Shown here: piece by piece, positions 11,087 through 23,744 of the stretch
How positions within the stretch are numbered: the first letter of the stretch is position 1
Layout: every line of letters starts with the position of its first letter
Source of the DNA: Bradysia coprophila
Lineage: Eukaryota > Arthropoda > Insecta > Diptera > Sciaridae
Length of the DNA: 64,000 nt
Reading direction: 5' to 3'
NCBI RefSeq assembly: GCF_014529535.1
Contig: NW_023503376.1
Location: 2,017,006 to 2,081,005, forward strand
Notes under the pieces: generated by a model
The model's database searches: none
What the model was told of the DNA's origin: nothing
The model's input: the letters and a program-made list of their open reading frames with translations, nothing else
Program-made: the position numbers and the translations under genes

Positions 11087-12128
11087 CCCCGTACGAAGTC
11101 AACTTTCATAAATTCCTATTTAAACAGCTATATACCGCTATATTTACCTATATTTTCCTATAAATAAACATTTCACAGATGAATATGCTATTATATAGCT
11201 CTATATGCCTGTATATAGCTCAATATAGGTGAATATAGGTATATATAGATGTCCATATATGGAATGCCTGAAACACCCCACACACATAACAAATTATTTC
11301 CATGTTAACAGAAACACTCTAAGTACCATTTTTCCCACTTTATATCACTTTTAATAAAATCCAATATGGCCGCCGGCAGCCATTTTGTTAGGAAACCGAA
11401 AATAGTACCGACGCTTTACATTCGTTAATACCTTTCAAACAAAAAAAAAATCATGAAATTCGGTCAAAATTTACTCGAGATATTGACAAAATACTCCACG
11501 TTCACTGTACGGCCGAGTAGCCAGATAAGAGCTCACTCCAAGAGACCTAGCTCACGCTCCGGAGAACATAATTTCAAAAACTTTTTTTCCCTGATTGGTA
11601 CGGTCAATACCTATCTAATAAAGCTAAAACAGACGAAATATGTTGAAATGTGGCCGACCTACAAACAAAAACTGCTTGCCGCCCTGTGCCTGTTTCACAC
11701 CAAGGGGTCTAACTCACGAGTCGGTCATCCGATTTCCATAAACTTTTTTTTTGCCGATCGGTATTGTAAATACCTTTTATTTGACGTATCACTTACAAGT
11801 TTAACGTTTAAATGTCCGGAGATATCTTCGAAAAACCGTAAAGCACTTATTGGGCCACAGCTCGGGAGGGGTCGATCCAAAATCACTCATCTTCGAACTT
11901 AGCCTGTCTTTTGACATTACCAAACGGGAAAAAAAAGAATTTTCAAAATCGGATGCGTTTTACTCAAGTTATCGTGCAGACAGACAGACGGACAGACGGA
12001 CATTTTTTTTTCGCGGATTTGGCATCTCTAGACAACCACAATAGGTTTCCCCTTACTCAGGGAGTCCAATTCGACGTGTTACAAACGTATGCGTAAACCT
12101 ATAAGACCCCATTACTTCGTACGGGTCT
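11087..12128. mobile_element. TIR DNA element (copy 2, about 1.04 kb)
   Basis: The left end CCCGTACGAAGT and right end ACTTCGTACGGG are inverted repeats. The right 480 bp match the window start (1-484) almost base for base. Inside are stretches of ATATAGGTGAATATAGG-type repeats (11130-11265) and the GACAGACAGACGGACAGACGG block. Open frames inside differ between copies only by small indels that shift frame, which argues against coding. A fragment ending ATTCGTACGGGTCTC near 33351-33382 looks like another end of the family. Confidence 0.65.
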
Positions 12129-12154
12129 AAAAACCTTTAAGAAGTATTAAGCCA

Positions 12155-12591
12155 AATCCACGCCATTAGTCGTATAAATTTATACGTCAGAGAGAGCTTT
12201 TTTCTCCTTTGTTACGATCTGTCAGTTTTTCTATTTTGCGATTTAGTATGGAAATGAAAACTAAAATTGAGATATCTTTGCTGTTTTAAGTGGTTTTTCA
12301 CATTTTTTTGGACCAAAATGTTTTAAAATGTGTTTGGAATCGATTGACATTAACAAAATAATAAAATAGAAAAAATATTTTCACACAATCTGTTAATTAT
12401 AAACGATTCCAAACACATTTTAAAACATTTTGGTCCAAAAAAATGTGAAAAACCACTTAAAACAGCAAAGATATCTCAATTTTAGTTTTCATTTCCATAC
12501 TAAATCGCAAAATAGAAAAACTGACAGATCGTAGCAAAGGAGAAAAAAGCTCTCTCTGACGTATAAATTTATACGACTAATGGCGTGGATT
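12155..12591. mobile_element. 437-bp foldback with near-perfect 188-bp arms
   Basis: The left arm 12155-12342 and right arm 12404-12591 are inverted copies. By eye they differ at about one base (TTACGATC versus CTACGATC). The loop is 61 bp. The ends are AATCCACGCCATTAGTCG and its complement. Such identity suggests a recent foldback element. A separate short hairpin (GGAAAAGCTTCTTTTG / AGAAGCTTTTCC) lies just downstream at about 12611-12649. Confidence 0.8.
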
Positions 12592-13828
12592 CTTTCGGTG
12601 TACTTCTATTGGAAAAGCTTCTTTTGTTCTTTCTCAGAAGCTTTTCCTAAATAAGTCAGTCGAAAGAATGCTAACCCTGAACGAAGAACTAGTCATGTCT
12701 TTCGAATAGCAACTCTATTTGACGAATGATCTTAATATTTGACGAGTATGATGCATGATTAAGCTTAATTTATACTGGTTGCACTTTATAGCATGGGTGA
12801 TAACGTCCGAAAAGTTACAGATTATGCAAAGTTGTGGCACCAATCTAGAAATAATAAGCAACTTGTGAAGAGGTTGCCAAAATTAATGTTTTCAAAATCC
12901 TAGAACCACTAAGACGTTATCACTTATCACCTGCGATATAAGCAGCAATTTGTGTTCAGACAATGAATCAATTAACGACAGTGAAGATAAAGCTTAGAAA
13001 AGTACGCAGCCACATACATATCAAAGTCTGATGTAGTCTTGCTCTTTTCCTGTATTCAATTAATAACCCAGTAGCTTCTAACTGTATAAATCTTCCAACG
13101 AAACAAAAATACTTTTATTGAAAATCATAAATCGTTCAAATTTCCAAATTTCTCATAATTGACAGAGTCTATTGTATTGTGTGTGTGTTTTTTTCCGCAT
13201 ATATTGCATTAGGTATGACAGCAGGCACGCGCAAGCAGCACGCGGAACCAAGCGATATAAAAGAGGGAAATGTATATATATACGAATGTAACGAACAAAG
13301 TATCAAATGTGTGTTGGCATCAACGTTTTGTGGCATAATTTGAAAAAGTAACGGATGAACGATGAGCACACATCAACATAATTATACGAAAAAGTCACCC
13401 CAAAAGTTAAACGGACCTTTAAATTCTTTAAAATTTAAGTATTTATAAAATGGACTGGGTTATTTGTTGACGTTACAATGAATAGTAATATGGAAAAAGT
13501 GCTGCCGCCTTTTTGGTTTAATTCGAACGATGGAGAGACAAAAGAAAAATGTGCGCAATCGACCCCGAATGAATTTGTTGTGATGGATTTATATTTTACC
13601 AACGCAAATTTGCCCATATGTGCATTTGTTTTACGGTTTGAAATGGACTAAATCCCATTTTTAATGTTATCGTAGGTATATGCATGATACGAAATACGAA
13701 TGGAAATTCTTGTACGATTGTAACGTATCCACAGAACGTTGCCGTTGTATAAATTGAGTCAAATTAGCGTGTACATTGCCAACATTTGTTGGTCAATTCG
13801 TAATTACATATACCTTTTAATGTTGTAC

Positions 13829-14545
13829 GGGGAGGTGCGGGAAAAAGGAAAAAGTGGGAAAATATGCAGTTTTTCTTGCCTTCCAGCCAATAGCAAAAAA
13901 ACGATTTTCTTCGTCTCATCAATACCTCTGATTTGACATATCTGACACAATTTTTGATTCAAAACATCCAGAGATGTACTTGAAAAACTTGTGAAAAACA
14001 GGCAAAATAAATCAAAACAAAAGCACTGTTCCGTCGAAAAACCACTGGAAACAGGCAAATACGCCAACTGTTTTGAGACTCAACATAAAAAACTTATGAG
14101 CTTTAAGTTGTTTCCCTCTGTTTTGCGTGCCCACCTAACTTTCTAGCGTAAAAACGTTGTCGCGACTCAAAACAGAACAGAACTTTGGAGTCATGTTCCC
14201 GGAACAGTGTTTTTGTTTCCTTTTGCCTTGTTTCACTAGTTTCACTTGTTTCAGTAGGTATTGACGAGACGAATCCGAATATCAAAGAATTTTAGGAAAG
14301 TCATGTTTGTTGATCAGTAGCTATTGACGAGAAAGCAATCAAAACAGCATGTTTTGCTTGTTATGCCAGTTTTTTTACTGGTTTTTCAAACATACCTCCG
14401 AATGTTTTCGCTCAAAAATGGTGTGTGATATGTCAAATGACAGGTATTGACAAGACGAAAGAAAATATTTAATTTTCAGGAAAATTGAGTATGTTTGCTA
14501 AAACTGCATATTTTTCTACTTTTCCTGTTTTCCCGCACCTCCCGG
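13829..14545. mobile_element. 717-bp foldback element
   Basis: The outer ends GGGGAGGTGCGGGAAAA and TTTTCCCGCACCTCCCGG are inverted. The arms continue with AATATGCAGTTTTT versus AAACTGCATATTTTT, and with TCGTCTCATCAATACCT versus AGGTATTGACAAGACGA further in. Arms of about 250 bp are diverged but clear. Internal open frames are not conserved between arms and are not considered genes. Confidence 0.65.
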
Positions 14546-14699
14546 CTCGATTTATGCTTCAATTGTACAATCGATTTACAAAGGAAGACGAATACCAATA
14601 CGATAATTTCTCTTAAAAAATTCATAAAATACAGCGAAAGAAACTTCTGCTTCCAACAAAACATTATAATCGTTCACTTTAAGGCCGAATTTCAATGAA

Positions 14700-17600
14700 G
14701 AATGAATGAAAAAAAAAACCACTTCACCTTAACAATTCGATAATATTTAACGATATACAAGAAGAAAAAAAAAACATTTTTTTTGTTAACCGGAGGAATA
14801 CACCTGTCTTCCAACTGACTTACAGCGTGCGCGTGCCTTCTCACTTTGGCACGTGCACCTCAATTTCAAGTATCCTTTCTCTTCTCCGGCCACGGTTATA
14901 TACACATATTCTTCAGACAACATATGCACTCTCAATGGCTCATGAATTTAAATATAATAATCTGGAAATTATTTGGGTTATTTTTAGACTGTTGTAGAGA
15001 TATTTTGATATTCACATTATAATTTGGTGTATAAATGTCTTGAGATTTAAAAAAATTTATAAAAAAAAGAAGTTTAATCGGAAAGAAGATTATAAAATAG
15101 AGGCAGGCGGTATGTTGTAAAGTGCGTCTTTTCGTGATTTAATAACAACAAAATTGATAAATGCATTGAGAAGACATGTGTAAAAACACATTACACACAT
15201 GGAACCATGCAACGGAATTAAAATTCTAGTTCTATTGTGTAGATCGTCAAAAGTGCTTACCAAAGGACATAATACTTACACCCAGGTGAATGATTTGATT
15301 AGGATGAAGTTGTCTATGGTAAACTGGTACATTTATTGATGCAAAATCTTTTAATTCATATGTTTTAACACTAAACTTTGTTATATAATAGAAGACAAGT
15401 TCAAAGTCGCCGCTAACAGTTGACCTCGTTTTCGAGAACAGATGTTGAACTTTTGAAAGATACCTATTTTTGGTACAAACTCTGATGATGGCCCTGTCAC
15501 CATGATATACAATCATATTTTCCGAATTGTTGACAGGTACTTTACACGAAATATGTCGTTGAGTCGTTGTGAGAGTGTATTTTGACTAGCTTGTGTAATA
15601 TGATGGTTCGACTAAAGTAACCAATATTTTCAAATTTTTCATTTATTTCAGCATTTTGAACTGAGCCAACAAAATATCCACTGATTTTCGACCATAATTT
15701 TGAGCTATTGGAATTACTTCAGAAAGTCGTTGTTTCTTAAAATTTAGTAAAATTTCCCTTTACAGAATATAAAAAAGTAAAGAAATGGCCAACAAATGAC
15801 CATAAATGATGTGAATGGTCCAACGTACTCATACTAGAAAATTGTTCGTTTTTAATTTTCCGCTGAAAATGTTGGAATATTCACTTCGAGGGTGTTGTTT
15901 GTAGCCACAACTTTCAACTTTTTTTCGCAAGGTAAACAACGCTTTTCGCAACAAATGCTTCCAAAGTTTCAGCGAAGGGGAGAAAAAGACTTTTCTTGAA
16001 TCGGTTATGAAATAGCTATTTTCCTAACTAGTGTTGAAATATCGCGTCTTCGTCGCCTATTTCCCACGTCATTTAGAGGAATTTCTTATATGTTCCCAGT
16101 AAGGTATTTGACAAGCCAAAAAAAAAATTCGCAGCTTGCCTGGCTAGTGTGAGGTGATCAAAAACCGAAAACTTACACTTTTCTTACAGAAATTTCTCGA
16201 GATACACGAAACGTACATGATCGTGTGGGATGTCATTAGAAAGGTAATTGCATTTACTTTCAGGGCAAATAGAGCTTACGGAAGTTTGGTTGCATCTACG
16301 ATTCAATATAAGCACTTAAACATTTCAACTTCTCATAATTCGTCGTAGATACTTCCAAACCCCAATGGGACCCTACTAAGGAACCTATAAGAAGTTTCGG
16401 GTCAGACAAGAGGCTTTTTTAGCATGCGTTATGAAAATAACTATCACTTCGTTCGGACTACAGCTCGCGAAATTGCCTAAAGTATACCGTTCATAACAGA
16501 TGCGTATACAACGTTTCACTCCAAAAGCTTAAATTACAAGAAAATTTCTCGGTCACAAGAACTGACCCACAGCAAAGAACTTGTCGACGTTGTTTTTTTG
16601 CTACAAAAATGCAGTGGAGTCGTAATATTTAGTAGTCGGACGACAACGATTCAGGAAAAAAGTAAATTAAAGAAATGATGAAGCAGAACCTTATCCGTCA
16701 CCATAGAGAGGTACCCACAGATCGCCACGTAGCGAAAACAGACAGCGAATGTATGTGACCCTTTTCTAATATGGATGACTGTTCAACTGAGTACTTCCTC
16801 CCACAACACTCAAAGAAGATAGATCAACTTATAACCCCCTTTTTACAATAGCTGACATAACAATTACCTCTCTACCTTTTAAAAAACTGACAGCACAACT
16901 TTAAACCATCCATGGGCGAACAGTTCTTTTAACTGGCGGCACGAAAATGTAAATTGGTTTGAACTTTTGTCTTGAATTATTCTTCATTAATTGCAAGCGT
17001 TCGTCACAGATTAGGCAAATATTTTCGAAAAATATTAATCAGTTTTTCCTACTGCTGCAATATAAGTTTCAACATCGTAAATAATTTGGTTTGAACTGGC
17101 CAACAAAAAACTAACTTTTCATTATAATAAGATGTAACGGATTCACCATATGGCATGGAGAATTTCAATTTAAAAATTATTAGGGAGTCGATTTCGTTAA
17201 ATAAAATGTGGTTGTGCTTTTTGATACAAAAATGTGTAAAGTAAGGATACCACTCTACTTATATTCCATGTATGTGTTGCGTTTCTTTTATACTGAGCAG
17301 ACAAATTGTACATCGCATAAAAGGTGAATGATTCAACGACATATTGCGACAAAGTTAAAAGAAATTATTTGGATTTTATCAATTCAAATCTTTTCGACTA
17401 ACCGCTAGAAATGTCGCAATTTCCACAAAAGAGAAGAATCGTTAAATTATCAGATAAACCAGATTGTGTTCTCTGACATTTGATCTCATCAACGCAAAAT
17501 TGATCGTATGTTTTGGGCTTAAGAGAAATTGGTGAGCAGCGTGCATTGCATATGTACCACCTTGATAGTACCAACCATACTGAAACTTTCATGAAGAACT

Positions 17601-17900
17601 ATTTGTAAACTTTCTTAAATCCAGTACATAATGAACAGTTAAATGCAGAAATGGCACGTGTTACATTAGAGAATTATATGAGAAATGAAATTTCAAAGAG
17701 GTTGACGATGTCAATAGACGTTTTTGGATAAATTAAAAACATCGCCAGCCTAACGTAGCTTAACGAGTGAAAATTCATGTTCCTTATAATTCACTAATGT
17801 GACGTGTCCCGTTTTTGAATGTCACTATTCAGTAAGGCTCACGTTTGACAACAAAGCCACTAACATGGAAAAACAACTTTCATAGTCGACAAAAACCGCA
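14700..17900. other. Spacer without a recognised gene
   Basis: AT-rich DNA. One minus-strand frame at 15516-15280 (starting MIVYHGDRAIIRVCTKNRYL) ends at a GTAAGT donor and could be a single exon of an unrecognised gene, but no partner exon was found. Nothing else stands out, apart from weak inverted similarity near 16278-16360. Confidence 0.4.
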
Positions 17901-17921
17901 AATGTAATTTCGAGCAAAAAA

Positions 17922-19165
17922 CTATAATTTCGAAAATATATTAACCGGTCGATGTAACTCTATAAATCGGCCAATGATTTCACTTACTTTTTCCGGATCG
18001 GTTAAATGAACGTGATGGTCTCCATCCACACCATGCACTTCGAATGAAGGATTTGAATCTTTCATCGTTTGCAAAATTTCGTCCATATAGTCCCATTGAG
18101 TATTGAAGCCACACTGCAGTGCCTTTATGTAACAATACGGAACGGTAATACTCGAAGCGATTTCAACCCACGATTCCTTAGTCATTTGGAAAAAATTGAG
18201 TCTCGTTTTTATGCGATTGTCTCGGATGTAGAAGTATTTGTCAGGATTGAATTTTGATGCTTTTATTCCCCGTTGCAGTAGATATGGCAATGATTCTCTC
18301 GTATAGCTGCTGAACGTTCCACCTAATAGTTTTTCTACAGTTGTCTCGTATCTGTAACTGGGTGGTTCTGTACCGGCGATATTTCGCTCGTCTGAAATTA
18401 AAATTTCGTTTAGTCCGTTCCGGTAGCCGTCTACGACTAAATGATTCATCGTTGGAATCGGCACTAATGCGTCTATTGCTACAACCATGTCACATTCGTT
18501 GCCGAAGGAATAGGCATAAAGAAAACTTATTATAGCCCCCATTGAGTGACCAGCAAGCGATATTTTGTCCCAATTGAATTGCTTGTATATCAAACGTAGT
18601 ACGTAGATGTAATTGATGTTACTGTAGATCATTCCGTGTGGTAGATGACTCGACTGTCCATGGCCAGGTAAATCAATTGCAAGATAACTCAAATGTCTCG
18701 GTAGTTGTGGAATTAAAGGATCAAACGTTCCAGCGTTGTCCTAGAATTATCAATGAATAAGTCTCTTAATTGTTATTCGTTCAATCGTGAATGACAAGCG
18801 AATCGAAGTGTAATCATTCAGTCTGTTAGTACTGAATTGTTTTGATCTAAAATCTTTTACTTCATTTGTTTAAACAAATAAACATTTCCATAATCTTAGT
18901 GCAACCGCTCATAAATAATTTCTATCGTCGCGTTTTCGATAACAGATGATTAGCCGCTTCAAATAGCTTTCAACAAGACTTTTTACCTGCCATCCATGAA
19001 GCATTACGATTGGTCGAATTTGACGTGAACCCCACCATTTCGCTGCTACATGACCCCATGGAACTTTTATAGAAATTTCTTCGACCTTTCAAAAATGGGA
19101 AAAAGAAAAGTTTTTACAAAAATTGGCATTGAAAATTCACACTTTACCTCAACAATATGTTCCAT
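17922..19165 (-). CDS. Serine hydrolase-like protein (kraken/SERHL type, alpha/beta hydrolase)
   Basis: Three coding exons, 19165-19148, 19085-18987 and 18740-17922, join in phase to a 311-residue protein, close to the usual length of SERHL/kraken proteins. It starts MEHIVEVEEISIKVPWG. The fold markers are an oxyanion loop LHGWQDNAGTFD near residue 35, the DLPGHGQS strand-turn, the nucleophile elbow GHSMG (Ser about 105) and a C-terminal GDHHVHLTDP with the likely catalytic His near 284. No signal peptide or membrane segment is visible; family members are cytosolic or peroxisomal and the physiological substrate is uncertain. The introns are short and a MITE fragment lies in intron 2 (about 18846-18960). 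The start is chosen because the next upstream sequence has no acceptor and the N-terminus fits the family. Confidence 0.85.
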
Positions 19166-20569
19166 TATATTTTTTCGATTTAACAAGCGACAAGTGTTCT
19201 CCCTGAGCTTGAACAGACAATCAATGAACGTTTATCAAATCGCTTACAGTTTCTGTTATCTAAAACATTTTCTTAATACGAATGAACGAACTAGATAAGC
19301 TTTCCGAAGTAGTAACGAAATGAATGGATTGTGTTGTATAAGGCTACAGTATTCAGAAAACCAGTTGAAAATGTAACGGACGCTCGCCTTTGACATACAT
19401 GTCTTTACTGCTCGCTCGGAATTCCGAGTGTTAAGAACGACTCATAATAGTTATGACTTTTAAGGCTCGTGTCAATAAAGTAATGACTCTTTTTCCAGGG
19501 TTGTATTGAGTAAAACATATCCCCAGTTATTTGTTTGGTGCTAAAAATCTGAAACAAATTCGAATTTAACTAACGCAATTCGCTATATAAATCATGACTG
19601 ACATAAAATAGACAAAGTTATCAGACCATGACATCCATAAAAAAGAAACGATGTTGTCCAATCTTATCTAATCTGAGATAAAGAAGAGGTTTGTTTCATC
19701 TGACGTAGTAATACGCGTTTTTCGGGCGACATCATCCGATTCAAAAGTCATAAACCAATCAAAAATATTTTGAAAGTTCACTTTAAAAAAATGAACCGAA
19801 AACATCACAGAATGTAATGGATTAGTATCTCTTCAAGGGCTTATTGTTAAGTAATTTAAATTTTCGCGTAAAATTATTTTTATTGCCTGCCCCATACGAA
19901 AGTTGATCATTACATATCATTTTGCCACCCTAGAAAATGATCCATTACATGGTGGGAAAGAATCATAAAACATACTAATAATAATAATAATACTGACATG
20001 TTTCTGGCCAAGACGTTCTTTAAATCGGTTTTTCACCATAAAGCCATGATGGCTAATTTTTGGCCAAATGAAGAAAAATGTTGATTTGGTTGTGGCGCCT
20101 TCGGCTTAGGATCACAATCTTTTGTAGGATTAAGCTTTTGTAGAACTTAGAGCTAGTTTTTTTTAATAAATCCAACTTGTTTGTTTTAAAAACCAATCAA
20201 ATTTTCGTAAGGTGGTAAATTAAAAAACGTGCAAGATATCAAAATGTAAATTGAAGATATCAATTGGCTTTTAGAAATATCAAAATAAATATACTTCCCG
20301 TTCATAAAATCAAATTTTCAAGCAGTTGTTTACACTTTTCTCATCACCTGCCATTTGTGACGCATTTCTTTTCGCGTGTTTTTGACTGATATCAGCTCTC
20401 ATCAATAATTAAAATGCAAAAACTAAATTTAGTGTTACAAATAATAAACTGCTGTAGTGCTGTATAAATTTGAAGTACAAACACTAATTTATGAAAGAAA
20501 GAAAGATTTGTAATGTGGAAAAATATTAAACTTTTTTCCCCGTCTTGTAATCACAAATACTGGTTTAAC

Positions 20570-20775
20570 CTGTTACAGACGGCAAGCATATGACCAACAT
20601 TACTATCGGGTCTATTACTTCCATCGATCGAAGTATTTTTAGTCTGTTGATTTGAAATCTTGTACTTCAATTTTTTTAACATCAATTTTTTACTCTATAA
20701 AGGACCATAATAACCAGACCTTGTCATTTTTTTGTCGCCGTTATCGATAACAGATAAATAGCCGAAAGTGACAGG
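20570..20775. mobile_element. MITE, AACCTGTTACAGACGGC family (near full-length)
   Basis: Begins AACCTGTTACAGACGGCAAG and runs about 205 bp to GATAACAGATAAATAGCCG. The copy at about 24650-24860 is the same element in the opposite orientation, with TCATCTGTTATCGATAACGA at its start and GGTCATATGCTTGACGTC at its end. Confidence 0.65.
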
Positions 20776-21345
20776 GTAAGTTCAAAAATGAGCAAATTCA
20801 GTCGATCGGTTTCGGAGATAGGGTCAGATATATGCTATTTTGGAGGGCTGGACAAGGTTTTTTGCATATATTTTCGGAACAGATAATGAAAGCTGCAGGA
20901 AAAAAAATTGTCATAATCGGATCACGGTATCGGAAGCTGGAGTCCACGGAGTGGGCGTGGGTCAGGCTGCTCGGTCGCACAGTGAATGTATAGTAGATTT
21001 TCCCTATATCTCAAGTAAATTTCATCAGATTTTCATGAACTTTTTCTGTTTGAAATGTAATGACGATCGTAAAGTGGTGGTACTGTCGTTATAGTGCCCT
21101 AGTAAAATGGCAGACAGACGCCATCTTGAATTTGTGTATTTTCCCTATATCTCAAGTACATCCGAGTTTGGTGAATTTTTTTATTTGAAAGATATTGACA
21201 ATGCAGAAATTTCTATATATTACACTCACACATGCTCCACCATCTTCCCAGTTCAAGAATCAGTGGATTTATAAGGATTTCTGAGGTTTTCAAATTTTGA
21301 CAAACGCCTTACACTGGCACTATAACTGTGTGTTATTTGTATATT

Positions 21346-21479
21346 AGGGGTGTGCAATGGTTCAGGGATCGAAACTGAAGAGATCCACAAAAAATGTTTG
21401 TCTTCCCTAGATGTAAAAAATCAAAGGCAAGAATTTTTTGTTTACCCCCATTTTGATCCCTGAACCATCGCCCACCTCT
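21346..21479. repeat. Short TIR element around GGTTCAGGGATC
   Basis: GGTGTGCAATGGTTCAGGGA on the left is mirrored by TCCCTGAACCATCGCCCACC on the right, with about 80 bp between. Small MITE-like structure without coding capacity. Confidence 0.55.
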
Positions 21480-22726
21480 ACTGTGTATTGCGCTGGTGTA
21501 ATCACCACTAATCGCATGTCTTACACATCTAATTTAATGTGTTTTGGCAAATTAGCCATCCACTTAATAAAATCAAAGCAAAAGTATGGCGATGAATGGG
21601 CGCTCCATTTCTTAAACAATTTCATATTGTGGTCGTCATTTATGTGTAGTTTTGCATGTAACGTAATAAGCACTACAAACAGTACCATATCTGAATTATG
21701 TCGTTCAGTCGGATTAAACAAAGCAATTTATTCAGAAAATTTAATAGAAAGCGACAAGCGATCATTTATCATTTTGAAGAGGAAGAAACGAACAGAGTTG
21801 CAGAACACTGTGACATGATTATAGCTGTACCAGAATATCATACGAATATCGGTACGATTCACTAGGCAACACAGGTTTTGTGCACAAATGGTAATTATTG
21901 CATTGGTTAGGTCTCGGTGCCCTGAGAAAGATGACGTCTGTGGTTCCACTTCATTCGCGCTTCACAAAAAATGTAAAAGTATCTAGAGTGCATCTGCGAG
22001 TTCAAAGAACCACTCCATATTCCAATATCGAATGAAGACAAAATTTACTCATAAATATCTTAGATAACTGCTCCCGTCCCATTGCTCTTTAATTATTTTT
22101 TTGTGAAGTGGCTGCAGCGGAACCACATACACCATCGTGACTAACGGATACGCGTTTCGTACTCAGGGCACAAATTTAACCACTATGCCACAGTTGTGTA
22201 CATTTCAAAAGTTTCAGATTGTTGGCTTGTGATGTCTTTATGGCCGAATAATCTTAATATGGCTAATTGATGGGCTGCCTAATTTAATTTAACATGATCC
22301 AGGTATGCACCACAGGCTTAAAAAAATGTATTCGCAAAAGTTAATGGAATAATTTTGTCGTTCACATCGAAATGTGAACCGTTCACCAAACCCTGAAAAG
22401 CAATTTTCATGTTTTGCCTTAAATGTACATATGTTTCTGTAGAAGAAGTTTAATGATAAAATTGACTCCGTTTGTAATCAAAACAATAATAAACATAAGA
22501 GTATTGTGCATACTGTTGGATATACACATTCATAACGAACCATATGTGTAGCAAAGGCACAGATTATTTCAATTTCAAACTAAATGCGTTACGTTGGAAA
22601 TATAACTATAACGAAATTGTTATCTCCGCGCCAGTAGTGAAATTGAATCAGTTTTAGTTTGAACCTAATTGAGTTAAGATTTTGATAGTACTCGTGTCTT
22701 GGGACTTTTTTTTTGAACGCATTACA

Positions 22727-23743
22727 ATGGTAGCGCAAGCGAAAATCAATTGGTATTTCGTGGTCATTTTGTTGATTGCCAGTGCTTCTCTCATCGAATC
22801 GAAAAGAGGCTTTAGTATTGGTAGAAGCCGTAAAAAGGTAGCCAATCCAAATGTTCGTCGAAACAACCATCAACAATCGGCACCCGATCATGTTCCGAAA
22901 AGCCAGAAGCCAGTCGCTACGAACGCTGACAATAAACCAGTTCAATCTCCAGTCGGCCCACCACCAGCTTATCCAGGCTTAGGACATAATTCCGCACCAG
23001 CTAACGGCGCACCACCTGCGTATTCACCGTATCAGGCAATGCCTCCCAGCTACTCAGCAGCAACTGGAAATTCGTATTCAAATATTGGAAGAATACCGCC
23101 CAGAGGTGGACCGCAAGGGGCTTTTCCAGATGCCACATCATTTCATGGCATTGGCTACGGTCATAACGCTTATGGTGGACCGTCACACACATCTGGACTA
23201 TATGCGAACAATGGTATGGGAATGGGTGGATATAGTGGTGTAGGAACATACGGTTCTGGTTTCGGTCACGGTTCGAGTCCATTCAGTTTCGGTAATATTT
23301 TAACTGGTCTGGCCATATGGAACGTAGCCAGAGGATTCAATTCTTATCATCGTCCACAACACGTTTACATCCATGACAATAGAGAAGTGGTGAGTCAGAA
23401 GCCAGTACAAGCGTCCGGTGATGTTTCTCATTCCACTCAAGTATCGGAACAAGCGGTTGGACCAGTGATTGAACCTAGTGAGTCATCAGTATCGTCAACA
23501 GAGGAACCATTCAATGAAGTCATGAATTATGTAACCTATCATCCGTCTTTGTTGACTTATGCAGCACATATTGGCTACCAACCGGATTCGGTTCATTATT
23601 TTAACGAAAATAGTGGAAGCACTTACACGGAAGCAAATGACATTCCACAAAGTACTACAAACTTAGGACAAGAATCAACCGAATATTCGACAGAATACAC
23701 AACTGAAATGCTGATAGACACATCAACTGCAACAGAAAATTAG
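22727..23743 (+). CDS. Secreted Pro/Gly/Tyr-rich protein without cysteine (unknown)
   Basis: A single uninterrupted frame of 338 residues from the ATG in ACAATGGTAGCG. Residues about 8-24 (WYFVVILLIASASLIES) form a hydrophobic signal peptide. A basic segment follows (KRGFSIGRSRKK), then a Pro-rich part with repeated PPAY/PPSY motifs (about 78-125), a Gly/Tyr/His-rich part (about 140-200), a short hydrophobic stretch FGNILTGLAIWNVARGF (about 202-218) and a Ser/Thr/Glu-rich tail with STEYSTEYTTEM. There is no cysteine. Low complexity plus a secretion signal suggests an extracellular matrix, silk/cuticle-like or prion-like secreted protein, but no family is recognised. An upstream non-ATG extension is open but lacks a signal sequence, so the ATG is preferred. 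Confidence 0.7.
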   Translation: MVAQAKINWYFVVILLIASASLIESKRGFSIGRSRKKVANPNVRRNNHQQSAPDHVPKSQKPVATNADNKPVQSPVGPPPAYPGLGHNSAPANGAPPAYSPYQAMPPSYSAATGNSYSNIGRIPPRGGPQGAFPDATSFHGIGYGHNAYGGPSHTSGLYANNGMGMGGYSGVGTYGSGFGHGSSPFSFGNILTGLAIWNVARGFNSYHRPQHVYIHDNREVVSQKPVQASGDVSHSTQVSEQAVGPVIEPSESSVSSTEEPFNEVMNYVTYHPSLLTYAAHIGYQPDSVHYFNENSGSTYTEANDIPQSTTNLGQESTEYSTEYTTEMLIDTSTATEN

Positions 23744-23744
23744 G

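Larger units (their letters stand above)
19170..22660. other. Spacer with MITEs, no supported gene
   Basis: Contains a near full-length AACCTGTTACAGACGGC-family MITE (20570-20775), a repeat fragment beginning TGCCTGCCCCATACGAAAG (about 19886) that recurs near 37349, and an inverted repeat at 21346-21479. Open frames of up to 126 codons around 21438-21818 have no recognisable domain or splice support. Confidence 0.5.

Noticed and set aside
11453-11902. 149-codon open frame starting MKFGQNLLEILTKY
   Set aside because: It lies inside the TIR element repeated at 1-484; the copies differ by indels that change the frame, and there is no transposase motif.
15280-15516. Minus-strand frame MIVYHGDRAIIRVCTKNRYL ending at a GTAAGT donor
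   Set aside because: Could be an exon, but no partner exon or recognisable family was found; not strong enough for its own gene entry.
21438-21818. 126-codon open frame on the plus strand
   Set aside because: No domain and no support from neighbours; composition like the surrounding AT-rich DNA, and it begins within a small inverted-repeat element.
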